NCBI GenBank assembly: GCA_019246455.1
Contig: JAFAQJ010000239.1
Coordinates: 1-13,494, forward strand
Reading direction: 5' to 3'
Source of the DNA: Pseudolabrys sp.
GTDB taxonomy: Bacteria > Pseudomonadota > Alphaproteobacteria > Rhizobiales > Xanthobacteraceae
DNA length: 13,494 bases
This document shows positions 4,195 through 10,867 of the stretch, one piece after another; positions within the stretch are counted from its first letter, which is position 1; each line of letters starts with the position of its first letter. The position numbers and the translations under genes were made by a program. The notes beneath the pieces were generated by a model that was given only the letters and a program-made list of their open reading frames with translations, was not told where the DNA came from and ran no database searches.

Positions 4195-6429
4195 CTACCC
4201 ACCACGCACCGCGCGCTCGATAAAATTTTCCAGATCCCTCACCGGGGCCCGGTCAAAAAACAGCCGGGCCTTGTTATTTGCAATGCGCCGTTTGAGGTCC
4301 TCGCGAAGCGATGGTTCGCGTGCCAAACGGACCGCTAGCGCGACATAATCCTCGACCGACGAGGCGATGGTGTCCGTAATGCCCATCATCTGGAAAATCG
4401 CCGAGGTGTGGCGGCCGCGCATGAATTCGCCCGCTAGCGTCACGACCGGCATGTTGTGCTCGAGGCCTTCGAGCGTCGAGTTACAGCCGGACCATCCAAT
4501 ACTGTCGAGCACGACGTCGCTCAGTCCGATCGCTGCAACGAACTTGTCACGGTCAAGCCGCGGCATCACGACACAATAGTCGGCGGCGTTTAGGCCTTCG
4601 GCCGCGAAGGCACGCTGCAAGCGTTCCTGAAACACATCGCTGACGACGGATGCCCCTTGATGCTTCAGGAAGGCAAACTGACAATTGCCCACTAGTTTCG
4701 CGATCTGCGCGAACACGTGGTCGTACTGCGGCAGGTATTTGTAGACCGATTGGCCGCACCAGAACACGAGGGCGTCGTCTCGCAAGCCAAGCTCGGAGCG
4801 TGAGAGCGCGACGGGCTTGGTCACGGGCGGCTCGTAGTAGATCGAAAGGTTGGCCAGCCGCACGAGCTTTTCGCTGTAGTGATCCGCAGCGTCCGGCCCC
4901 TCCATCAAGTCACTGCTGAGATAGTAGTCGAGCGTCGGAAAGCCGCTGGTGTCGGGATGACCCCATGAATTGAACTGGGCCGGGGCGATGCGCTGCGCTG
5001 CTAGATGCACGCTGATCTCGTCCATGCCGACCTCGGGATAGATCAGCGCGTGGAGTTTGTCGGTCTCGATCGTTTCACGCCATTTTGCTATCGACATCGG
5101 GCCTTGCACGAAGCGCTCGCACATGGAGGTGGCAATTTGCGTTTCGCCGTCAGTTTTGAGACCGGTGTGATAGCCGAATAGCCGGAAGCGCTGCCGATCG
5201 ATCTGGCTGAGCCACCCCTTGATTGGAATCTTCCAGTTGGAGTGGTGATAAAAGAAGCCGCTGACGATGCCGACTCGGATGGGCTCGCCGGGCACTGGCG
5301 GGTCTACCGGCGGAGCGGGCGGATAATGCGCGCCGACAATACGACAGACGATGCGGCCATAAATACTTTGCAGCTCGCGATCGTTTTGCCCTTGATACGC
5401 GAGGTAAAAAGGCTGGTTACCGCCCACAGCCTTTAAGTATTTCGCGGCATTCTCGGTCGTGATTTCCCCGTTGAGGGCCGCGAGGCGCTTGCCATAGGCG
5501 GCGCGCCGTTCCGCGATTTCGTTTTCGTTGCGGAACAAGATCGGCAATTCAGCGATGGCGGCCGCGATCTTGGCCTCGGTGAATTTTGGATCGATCTGTG
5601 CGGCGGCGTCGTAGCTTGCAGCGGCGTCGACCGCGCGATTGAAATCGGCGAGCACCGAGCCCCGGTTGAAATACGCCGGAGCGTGAGCCGGATTGATTGC
5701 AATCGCCTTCTCGAGATCGGCGAGCGCCTCGATATGACGGCCGAGCGATCGTAATACGCTGCCACGGTTGTGCAGGGCTTCATGCGATCGCGGGTCAAGC
5801 GCCAGCGCCTGATCATAACAAGCGAGTGCTTCGTCGTAGCGCTTGAGTGAAGAGAATACGGTGCCGCGATTGTTGTGATTCTTGGAATTTTTTGGCTGAA
5901 GCTTGATGGCGCGGTCGAACGCGGCCAGCGCATCATCGTAGCGCACCAGCGTCTTGAGCACGTTGCCCATATTCGACCAGGCTTCTGCGTAATCGGGCTT
6001 AATATCGATGGCGCGGCGGTAGCCGTCGAGTGCTTCCTCGTTGCGGTCCAGTGCTGCGAGCACGGCGCCGCGATTGTTGAGCGCTTCGGCGTAACGTTTC
6101 TTGTGCTTAAGCGCCGCTTCAAAACTCGCCAAAGCCTCCTCATGGCGGTTCATCGCGTTGAGAACCATGCCGTAGTTGAGGAGCACTTGCGGCGAGGTCG
6201 GCCGCTGCTTCAGCGCTGCGGCGACGAGATTGAGTGCTTGCGTTAGATCTCCCACGGCAAGCCGAATAAGGCCACGCATCTGCAGCGCGTCGAAATGCTC
6301 AGGCCGTGCCGCAAGGATCACGCCATAGAGACGGTCGGCGTCGACCAGCCGCCCCTGATGATGGAAGGCCAGCGCCTGCTCCAGCACTTGCGGTACGTTG
6401 ATCGGTTTGGCGGTCGGCAGCGGCATCAT
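4195..6429 (-). CDS. TPR plus GT41/SPINDLY-like glycosyltransferase, candidate flagellin glycosyltransferase
   Basis: A 744-residue, apparently cytoplasmic protein with two parts. Residues about 14-285 hold eight 34-residue tetratricopeptide repeats (for example GNVLKTLVRYDDALAAFDRAIKL at about 155-177). Residues about 383-740 match the O-GlcNAc-transferase (GT41) fold: IRVGIVSGFFYHHSNWKIP (384-402; the HHS part corresponds to the HPxS catalytic-His motif), AQRIAPAQFNSWGHPDTSG (478-496), DYYLSSDLMEGPDAADHYSEKLVRL, WCGQSVYKYLPQYDHVF (557-573; the Lys is at the place of the OGT catalytic Lys) and LDSIGWSGCNSTLEGLEHNMPVVTL. GT41 enzymes move a sugar to Ser/Thr, the TPRs choosing the protein. Caulobacter FlmG, also TPR plus GT-B, glycosylates flagellins, and this gene sits inside a flagellar cluster 4 kb from flagellin. 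The acceptor and sugar are not shown by sequence. No clear ribosome-binding site precedes the tandem ATGs at 6429 and 6426. Confidence 0.88.
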   Translation of the reverse strand: MMPLPTAKPINVPQVLEQALAFHHQGRLVDADRLYGVILAARPEHFDALQMRGLIRLAVGDLTQALNLVAAALKQRPTSPQVLLNYGMVLNAMNRHEEALASFEAALKHKKRYAEALNNRGAVLAALDRNEEALDGYRRAIDIKPDYAEAWSNMGNVLKTLVRYDDALAAFDRAIKLQPKNSKNHNNRGTVFSSLKRYDEALACYDQALALDPRSHEALHNRGSVLRSLGRHIEALADLEKAIAINPAHAPAYFNRGSVLADFNRAVDAAASYDAAAQIDPKFTEAKIAAAIAELPILFRNENEIAERRAAYGKRLAALNGEITTENAAKYLKAVGGNQPFYLAYQGQNDRELQSIYGRIVCRIVGAHYPPAPPVDPPVPGEPIRVGIVSGFFYHHSNWKIPIKGWLSQIDRQRFRLFGYHTGLKTDGETQIATSMCERFVQGPMSIAKWRETIETDKLHALIYPEVGMDEISVHLAAQRIAPAQFNSWGHPDTSGFPTLDYYLSSDLMEGPDAADHYSEKLVRLANLSIYYEPPVTKPVALSRSELGLRDDALVFWCGQSVYKYLPQYDHVFAQIAKLVGNCQFAFLKHQGASVVSDVFQERLQRAFAAEGLNAADYCVVMPRLDRDKFVAAIGLSDVVLDSIGWSGCNSTLEGLEHNMPVVTLAGEFMRGRHTSAIFQMMGITDTIASSVEDYVALAVRLAREPSLREDLKRRIANNKARLFFDRAPVRDLENFIERAVRGG

Positions 6430-6481
6430 GGCAAAACCGAGCGATGATTAGAAAGACCCCGGTGAGTCGTCCAGCACTTGA

Positions 6482-6523
6482 GAAAACGCGGCCTCCGGCG
6501 GGGGAGCCGGCCAGAGGCCGCGT
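6482..6523 (-). terminator. Rho-independent terminator after flgF-flgG-flgA-flgH
   Basis: ACGCGGCCTC (6486-6495) and GAGGCCGCGT (6514-6523) form a perfect 10-bp inverted repeat, with a nested CCGGC/GCCGG pair (6495-6499, 6506-6510). On the minus strand the stem runs into TTTTC (6486-6482), a short T-tract. It lies 76-117 nt past the flgH stop and 53 nt before the glycosyltransferase ATG, so it would separate the rod/ring operon from that gene. Confidence 0.68.
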
Positions 6524-6527
6524 ATGC

Positions 6528-6559
6528 CGCCATCTCCGTTCGCGCGCCCGGAGATGGCG
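6528..6559. repeat. Perfect 11-bp inverted repeat between flgH and the glycosyltransferase gene
   Basis: CGCCATCTCCG (6528-6538) and CGGAGATGGCG (6549-6559) pair perfectly around a 10-base GC-rich loop. No T-tract follows on either strand, so it is not a classical terminator by itself. It may slow polymerase ahead of the terminator at 6482-6523, stabilise the flgH transcript 3' end, or be a protein-binding dyad for the glycosyltransferase gene. Confidence 0.7.
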
Positions 6560-6598
6560 TGGGAGCCCGATGAGCTACGCGGGTGAACGCGTTACGCT

Positions 6599-7345
6599 CT
6601 AGAACGGCAACAAGACGTCAAGCACTTGCTGGCCATAACGCGGCTGCTGCACATCCGTGATTTGCCCGCGCCCGCCATAGGCAATGCGTGCTTGCGCGAT
6701 CTTGCTGGAATCGATGGTGTTATCGCTCTCGATGTCTTCCGGCCGAACAACGCCAGCGACAATGAGTTCGCGGACCTCGAAATTCACCCGGATTTCCTGT
6801 TTGCCCTCGATCACGAGGTTGCCGTTCGGCAGCACTTGGGTGACCACTCCGGCCACATTGGTTGAGAGCGCTTCCTGGCGCTGCACCGAGCCTTTGCCAT
6901 CGCTAGAGGCAGTCGAATCCGCCGTGAAGATGCGAGTCGGTAAGGCGCCATTGGTGAGCGGCAACTTCCCTTTGCCAAAGAAATTGTCGACTCCACTGTC
7001 TTCCTTGTTAGTGCGGCTGCGTTGCGTTTCGTTGGCGATGTTTGCCTTGTCCGTGAAGTTGACCTTAACGGTGAGAATGTCGCCGATGCGCTGCGCGCGT
7101 TGATCCTTGAAGAACGCGCGCGATCCGTTGCGCCAGAGTGAATTGGGATTGTACGAGGCCGGCTGCACATCCGGCATCGGCATCTGCACTGGTTTGTACC
7201 CCGGCCGCGCCGTCGGGTTATCGATCGAACTCAGCGCCGGCTGTTCGCCCACATTCTTGAGGCGATCGAATGCGGCGCAGCCGGCGAGCATGAAAGCGAG
7301 CACAGCCAGCGAACTCGTGCAACGCAACAGCTTGAATACGGTCAT
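6599..7345 (-). CDS. flgH: FlgH, flagellar L-ring lipoprotein
   Basis: FlgH is an outer-membrane lipoprotein that forms the L-ring around the distal rod. The 248-residue precursor has a lipoprotein signal peptide with lipobox LAGC (Cys23). The mature part shows SLWRNGSRAFFKDQRAQRIGDILTV (about 69-93), then the family motifs VQRQEALSTNVAGVVTQVLPNGNLVIEG and RPEDIESDNTIDSSKIAQARIAYGGRG, and ends VLDVLLPF. Length is usual for alphaproteobacteria. ATG 7345 has a modest AAGAAAG Shine-Dalgarno (7359-7353) overlapping the flgA stop, with 12 nt between the genes. It is the last gene of flgF-flgG-flgA-flgH; strong hairpins follow. Confidence 0.97.
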   Translation of the reverse strand: MTVFKLLRCTSSLAVLAFMLAGCAAFDRLKNVGEQPALSSIDNPTARPGYKPVQMPMPDVQPASYNPNSLWRNGSRAFFKDQRAQRIGDILTVKVNFTDKANIANETQRSRTNKEDSGVDNFFGKGKLPLTNGALPTRIFTADSTASSDGKGSVQRQEALSTNVAGVVTQVLPNGNLVIEGKQEIRVNFEVRELIVAGVVRPEDIESDNTIDSSKIAQARIAYGGRGQITDVQQPRYGQQVLDVLLPF

Positions 7346-7357
7346 GACATAACTTTC

Positions 7358-8398
7358 TTACTGCGCGCGTGCGGGCGCTTTGGACACGGTGGACGGTTTG
7401 GCATCGGCCTCGGCAACGACGCTCGGCATCGCAGCCGTCACCACCACGCGGCCGTGCCCGGTGATGACGCCTTGCACCATGCGTTTCGATTGCACGTTGA
7501 GAACTTCGATCGTATCGCCTTCGGCGCCACCATCGGAGGCCTTGCCCCGAAGTGTCAAAGTGATGCCGGGCACTTCGTACACCAGCGTCACGTTCTCGTT
7601 GCGGTGGATCATCTCCGGCTTCATCAGGTCGCTGTTGCGCAACGGACGGCCGGGACTGAGACCGCCGCGCGCCGCGAGCCCGATGGCCTGATCTTCCGAA
7701 GTGAGCATGTCGGCGGTGAGATCGGCGCGCGGGCGGCGCTCGCTAACGAGATCGCCGGCCTTGAACACTTCGCCGCGCGTCAGCGGTCGCGATACTGAGA
7801 TGACGTTGGCTGTTGGTGTCGCTGTGCCCGTGAGACGGCGCTTTGAGCCGCCCGGCAGATCCACGGTAACGTCGAAGCGACCGTTACGGGCATTGAATGA
7901 AAGAGCAACCACGTGCGGCAGACCGGTTGCGGTTGGATCGGTTTGGATGCCGCGCAGTGTCTGGTCGAAAGCCAAGACGAGATCTTGCGTTGCACCGAGC
8001 GGGTATTGGGCGGTCAGCGCGCCGGTGATCAGATTTTCGATGTCGGTCGCGGCAACCAGGCGGCTGGCGCGCGTGACCGTCACTTCGGCGAGACCGGCGG
8101 TATCAAGCCCAACGATGGCATGGGCACGAACGATTTCGGCAACCTGAGCCGCCGATACACTGCCGGTGGTGCCGAGGTCCGGCGCGCGAAAGATGGCGAC
8201 GTTCGAGACTACACCTGCGTTGTCGATCAGATCGCCGATGCGCACGACGTCGCCGATGACCGTCGCCTGCGCGCGTAGCACCGGATGTTGCGGCTCGATC
8301 GAACCGGTTACTTGCGCAGCAGAGGAGGCGACGAAGGCGGCTAGCGCCAAAGCGGTAAAAGCGAGCGTACGGATCAGATGGATTGACATATTTGTCAT
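7358..8398 (-). CDS. flgA: FlgA, P-ring assembly chaperone
   Basis: FlgA is a periplasmic chaperone needed for FlgI to form the P-ring. The 346-residue precursor starts with a signal peptide (about residues 5-28, cleavage near SSAA-Q). The conserved C-terminal half has the SAF-type stretch SVSRPLTRGEVFKAGDLV (201-218) with LAARGGLSPGRPLRNSDLM (241-259), then the beta-rich VTLVYEVPGITLTLRGKA and EVLNVQSKRMVQGVI. E. coli FlgA is about 219 residues; the N-terminal half here (about 30-195) is longer, as in other alphaproteobacteria. A low-complexity Ala/Pro/Lys tail follows residue 325. ATG 8398 is supported by GAGGGG (8412-8407) 8 nt upstream, which overlaps the flgG stop, so translation is probably coupled. 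ATG 8389 is a less likely start. Confidence 0.93.
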   Translation of the reverse strand: MTNMSIHLIRTLAFTALALAAFVASSAAQVTGSIEPQHPVLRAQATVIGDVVRIGDLIDNAGVVSNVAIFRAPDLGTTGSVSAAQVAEIVRAHAIVGLDTAGLAEVTVTRASRLVAATDIENLITGALTAQYPLGATQDLVLAFDQTLRGIQTDPTATGLPHVVALSFNARNGRFDVTVDLPGGSKRRLTGTATPTANVISVSRPLTRGEVFKAGDLVSERRPRADLTADMLTSEDQAIGLAARGGLSPGRPLRNSDLMKPEMIHRNENVTLVYEVPGITLTLRGKASDGGAEGDTIEVLNVQSKRMVQGVITGHGRVVVTAAMPSVVAEADAKPSTVSKAPARAQ

Positions 8399-8410
8399 CG
8401 TGGCGACCCC

Positions 8411-9199
8411 TCAGCGCATCATGTTGGCAGTCGACGACAGCATCTGGTCGGCTGCCGTGATGACCTTGCTGTTCATCTCGTACGCCCGCTGCGCGGCGAT
8501 CAGGTCCGAAATTTCGCTGACCGCCTCGACATTGGCGCCCTCGAGGTTGCCCTGCTGGAGGTCGCCGGCACCGTCGGTGTTGGGCAGACCGTCCTGCGGC
8601 GTGCCGGAGGCGGGAGTCTCCTGGAACATGTTGTCGCCGATCGATAGGAGGCCGGCTTTGTTGATGAAGCGCGTCAGCGTGAGCTGTCCGAGCACGGTCG
8701 GGGTCGTGGTGCCTTGCGGCGTCACCGAAACCTGCCCCTGCGAGTTGATCGTCAGACCAGTCGAATTTTGCGGGATCGTGATGCCCGGCATTATCAGATT
8801 GCCTTGTGCGGTGACGATGCGGCCTTGGGCATCCATTTGGAATGAGCCGTCGCGGCTGTAAGCATAAGTGCCGTCGGGCAACTGAATCTTGAAGAAGCCT
8901 TCGCCGCGGATCGCCAGATCAAGATCGGCGCCGGTTTGCGCCAACGTGCCTTGGGTCATCAGGCGCGGCGTGCCGACGGTCTTGACGCCGGAGCCAAGAT
9001 CGACGCCGACCGGCAGAATGTTGCCCTGATCCGATGTCTGTGTACCGATCCGGCGCACGTGCTCGTAGAGCAGGTCCTGGAATTCGGCGCGCTGGCGCTT
9101 GTAACCGGTGGTGCGCATGTTGGCGATGTTGTTGGAGATGACCTGAACGTTAAGTTCCTGGGCCATCATCCCGGTCGCCGCGGTGTACAGGGCTCGCAT
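8411..9199 (-). CDS. flgG: FlgG, distal rod protein
   Basis: FlgG builds the distal rod that crosses the P- and L-rings; it is exported by the flagellar type III system without a cleaved signal. The 262-residue length is typical. The N-terminus MRALYTAATGMMAQELNVQV with NNIANMRTTGYKRQRAEFQDL is the rod/hook protein signature, the DLAIRGEGFFKIQLPDG stretch is the family core, and the C-terminus LEGANVEAVSEISDLIAAQR and AYEMNSKVITAADQML is the matching helical end. The DLLYEHVRRIG extension near residue 43 is the FlgG-specific region. A good Shine-Dalgarno AAGGAG (9214-9209) lies 9 nt before the ATG. There are 18 nt to flgF upstream, and the stop overlaps the flgA ribosome-binding site. Confidence 0.98.
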   Translation of the reverse strand: MRALYTAATGMMAQELNVQVISNNIANMRTTGYKRQRAEFQDLLYEHVRRIGTQTSDQGNILPVGVDLGSGVKTVGTPRLMTQGTLAQTGADLDLAIRGEGFFKIQLPDGTYAYSRDGSFQMDAQGRIVTAQGNLIMPGITIPQNSTGLTINSQGQVSVTPQGTTTPTVLGQLTLTRFINKAGLLSIGDNMFQETPASGTPQDGLPNTDGAGDLQQGNLEGANVEAVSEISDLIAAQRAYEMNSKVITAADQMLSSTANMMR

Positions 9200-9217
9200 G
9201 ACTTAACGCTCCTTAGA

Positions 9218-9985
9218 TCACGCCGGCACGTCGGCGAGCTTGTTGATCGCGCTGGTGCGCATGTCGCTCTGCTGCTGCAGCATCGCGGCGACTTGCGTGT
9301 AGGCGCGGGTGATTTCCATCATGCGGGTCATCTCGACGACGCCCCGCACATTCGATTTTTCGATCGAGCCCTGAATGACGCGGGACGTTTTGTCCGGCGT
9401 CGGCGTCCCACCATTGGCGTTGAATGCCCCGGAGCCGTCTTTCTGAAGTTTCGCTTCGCTAGCCGCATCGAAACTGACGAGGCGCAGCTTGCCGCGCTGC
9501 GAGTCGATGATCGACGTGCCTTCGCGCACGCTGACGACGCCTTCGGGACTGACCGAGACATCATGATCGCCGGGCTGCAGCGAGATGGGGCCGGATTCTC
9601 CGAGCACCGGACTGCCGTCGGTGGTGACAAGCTGACCCTGCGCGTTGATCTGCAGAGCGCCGTTGCGTGTGTAGCGTTCGCCACGCGGCGTCTGGATGGT
9701 AAGGAAAGCTTTGCCGTCGATCGAGATATCGAGCGGATTGCCGGTCGTCTCGACCGACCCTTGGCTCAAGTCATGCCAGGTGCCGCGGTCGCGCACGAAG
9801 CTGACGCGGGCGTCCGTCGTCGACACACCGTCGCCGCGCGCGGTTGGCGACAGAAATTCCTCGAACACCGAACTGTCGGCCTTGAAGCCGATGGTGTTCA
9901 TGTTTGCGATATTGTTGGCGACCACATCGAGTTCGCGCTGAAGCGCGACCTGACGCGAAAGACCCACTAACGCGGCATTTTGCAT
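9218..9985 (-). CDS. flgF: FlgF, proximal rod protein
   Basis: FlgF is a proximal rod subunit exported by the flagellar apparatus. The 255-residue product starts MQNAALVGLSRQVALQRELD and VVANNIANMNTIGFKADSSVFEE, the rod-family N-terminal helix, followed by NPLDISIDGKAFLTIQTPRG, ERYTRNGALQINAQGQLVT, and a C-terminal helix with GVVEMTRMMEITRAYTQVAAML. These separate it from FlgG, which has the NLEGANVE type C-terminus. An AGGGGAG Shine-Dalgarno lies about 4 nt before ATG 9985. It is the first gene of flgF-flgG-flgA-flgH and divergent from fliL, with a sigma-54 type promoter about 90 bp upstream. A long plus-strand ORF across flgF and flgG is a GC-driven shadow. Confidence 0.95.
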   Translation of the reverse strand: MQNAALVGLSRQVALQRELDVVANNIANMNTIGFKADSSVFEEFLSPTARGDGVSTTDARVSFVRDRGTWHDLSQGSVETTGNPLDISIDGKAFLTIQTPRGERYTRNGALQINAQGQLVTTDGSPVLGESGPISLQPGDHDVSVSPEGVVSVREGTSIIDSQRGKLRLVSFDAASEAKLQKDGSGAFNANGGTPTPDKTSRVIQGSIEKSNVRGVVEMTRMMEITRAYTQVAAMLQQQSDMRTSAINKLADVPA

Positions 9986-10076
9986 CGTGCTCCCCTAGCC
10001 ATCGCAGCGCAGACCACTCCCGAAGTCCGCTCTGTCCGTTGCCGCGACTCTCCCAAGCTGCGGCATCGAATGCTTT

Positions 10077-10092
10077 GCAGCGGCCGTGCCAA
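10077..10092 (-). promoter_or_regulatory. Sigma-54 type -24/-12 promoter for flgF-flgG-flgA-flgH
   Basis: On the minus strand, 10092-10077 reads TTGGCACGGCCGCTGC and is followed by AAAGC. It is a GG-N10-GC arrangement with a complete TGGCACG -24 element and a CTGCA -12 element (consensus TTGCA, one mismatch). GG is at 10090-10089 and GC at 10078-10077. The predicted start is near 10065, giving a leader of about 80 nt. In Caulobacter the flgF operon is a sigma-54, FlbD-dependent class, so the position agrees with known biology. Confidence 0.75.
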
Positions 10093-10148
10093 GTCGGAAA
10101 GACTCGAAAACTCAGCAAGTTAAGTGAAAATCGGTACGGGGTTAGTCG

Positions 10149-10200
10149 GGCAAAATTGGCCGTTTGCCGCGCAAAACCGGCAAAACTTTCCCAGCCGGAA
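10149..10200. repeat. GGCAAA repeat cluster, candidate activator sites for flgF
   Basis: GGCAAA-N8-TTTGCC (10149-10168) is an inverted repeat, followed by CGCAAAA (10170-10176) and GGCAAAA (10179-10185), and then CCGG. The cluster lies about 85-135 bp upstream of the predicted flgF start. Its GGCAAAATTGGCCG compares with GGCAAGAAATGCCG at the equivalent place upstream of flgI. An FlbD-like activator is the natural candidate, from Caulobacter precedent. Confidence 0.45.
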
Positions 10201-10218
10201 CCCTCGGGAAAGTAACTG

Positions 10219-10226
10219 TTAACCAT
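10219..10226 (+). promoter_or_regulatory. CtrA-like half-site upstream of fliL
   Basis: TTAACCAT exactly matches the extended CtrA half-site known in Caulobacter, where the fliL-fliM operon is CtrA-controlled. The partner half at N7 upstream is GAAA and not TTAA, so this is only a half-site. The same octamer precedes fliX. Confidence 0.5.
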
Positions 10227-10331
10227 ACGGACCTACCTTGGCCGCAGGGCGCAAGGGGTCGCGTCCGCGGCCAGTTTTCGCGTGTTTTCGCCGCCGACTG
10301 ACTCCAGCAATTGCGAATGGGGTGGTTCATC

Positions 10332-10856
10332 ATGGCAGCTAAGGCAAAGGCCGCAGAAGCGGCGCAAGAAGACACGGCAGGCGACGCCGCTGAACAACCG
10401 GCACAGCCGAAACGCAAATTCGCGCTGCCATCCCTCAAGATCATGATTATCGGCGCGGCGGCTTTCGCTGTGCTCGCCGGCGGCGGCACCTACGGATACC
10501 TGCACTTCTTCTCGCACGAGAAGAAGGAAGAAGCGGTCGTCGTGAAGCCAGCCGTCTTCGTCGACATGCCGGACGTGCTGGTCAATCTCGCGAATAGCGG
10601 GCCCGACCGTACGCAATATCTGAAAGTCAAAGTGGTGCTCGAACTGCCCGAGCAGAATCTCGTCGCTCAGATCCAACCGCTGATGCCGCGCGTGATGGAT
10701 GCGTTCCAGACTTATCTGCGCGAATTGCGGCCGACCGATCTCGACGGCTCCGCCGGTCTCTATCGCCTCAAGGAAGAATTGACCCGCCGGGTCAATGTTG
10801 CGGTCGCGCCCAACAAAGTGACCGCGGTGCTGTTCAAGGAAATCGTGGTGCAGTGA
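10332..10856 (+). CDS. fliL: FliL, basal-body and stator-associated membrane protein
   Basis: FliL is a single-pass inner-membrane protein that surrounds or supports the stator units. The 174-residue product has an Ala/Lys-rich cytoplasmic N-terminus (1-29), one membrane helix (about 36-56, IMIIGAAAFAVLAGGGTYGY) and a periplasmic domain with the FliL pattern: VDMPDVLVNLANSGPDRTQYLKVKVVLEL, LMPRVMDAFQTYLRELRPTDL, then GLYRLKEELTRRVN and VLFKEIVVQ. ATG 10332 is chosen because GGGGTGG (10319-10325) lies 6 nt upstream; ATG 10317 and TTG 10311 in frame lack a ribosome-binding site and would add residues atypical of FliL. First gene of the plus-strand operon, with fliM 11 nt downstream. Confidence 0.95.
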   Translation: MAAKAKAAEAAQEDTAGDAAEQPAQPKRKFALPSLKIMIIGAAAFAVLAGGGTYGYLHFFSHEKKEEAVVVKPAVFVDMPDVLVNLANSGPDRTQYLKVKVVLELPEQNLVAQIQPLMPRVMDAFQTYLRELRPTDLDGSAGLYRLKEELTRRVNVAVAPNKVTAVLFKEIVVQ

Positions 10857-10867
10857 CGCTATAGACG

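Larger units (their letters stand above)
9986..10331. promoter_or_regulatory. Divergent control region between flgF and fliL
   Basis: This 346-bp stretch carries no credible gene. It holds the sigma-54 type promoter for flgF (10077-10092), a GGCAAA-type repeat cluster (10149-10200), a CtrA-like half-site TTAACCAT (10219-10226) and three GANTC sites at 10046-10050, 10101-10105 and 10300-10304. About 105 nt separate the CtrA-like box from the fliL ATG; no firm -10 element could be assigned for fliL. Confidence 0.6.

Noticed and set aside
8936..9970. A long open frame (344 codons) on the plus strand opposite flgG and flgF
   Set aside because: It lies wholly antisense to two certain rod genes, has no domain I recognise, and its His/Arg/Asp/Gly-rich composition is what a GC-rich complementary frame gives.
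10311..10331. Earlier in-frame starts for FliL (TTG 10311, ATG 10317)
   Set aside because: No Shine-Dalgarno precedes them, while GGGGTGG is well placed for ATG 10332; the extra residues are not typical of FliL.
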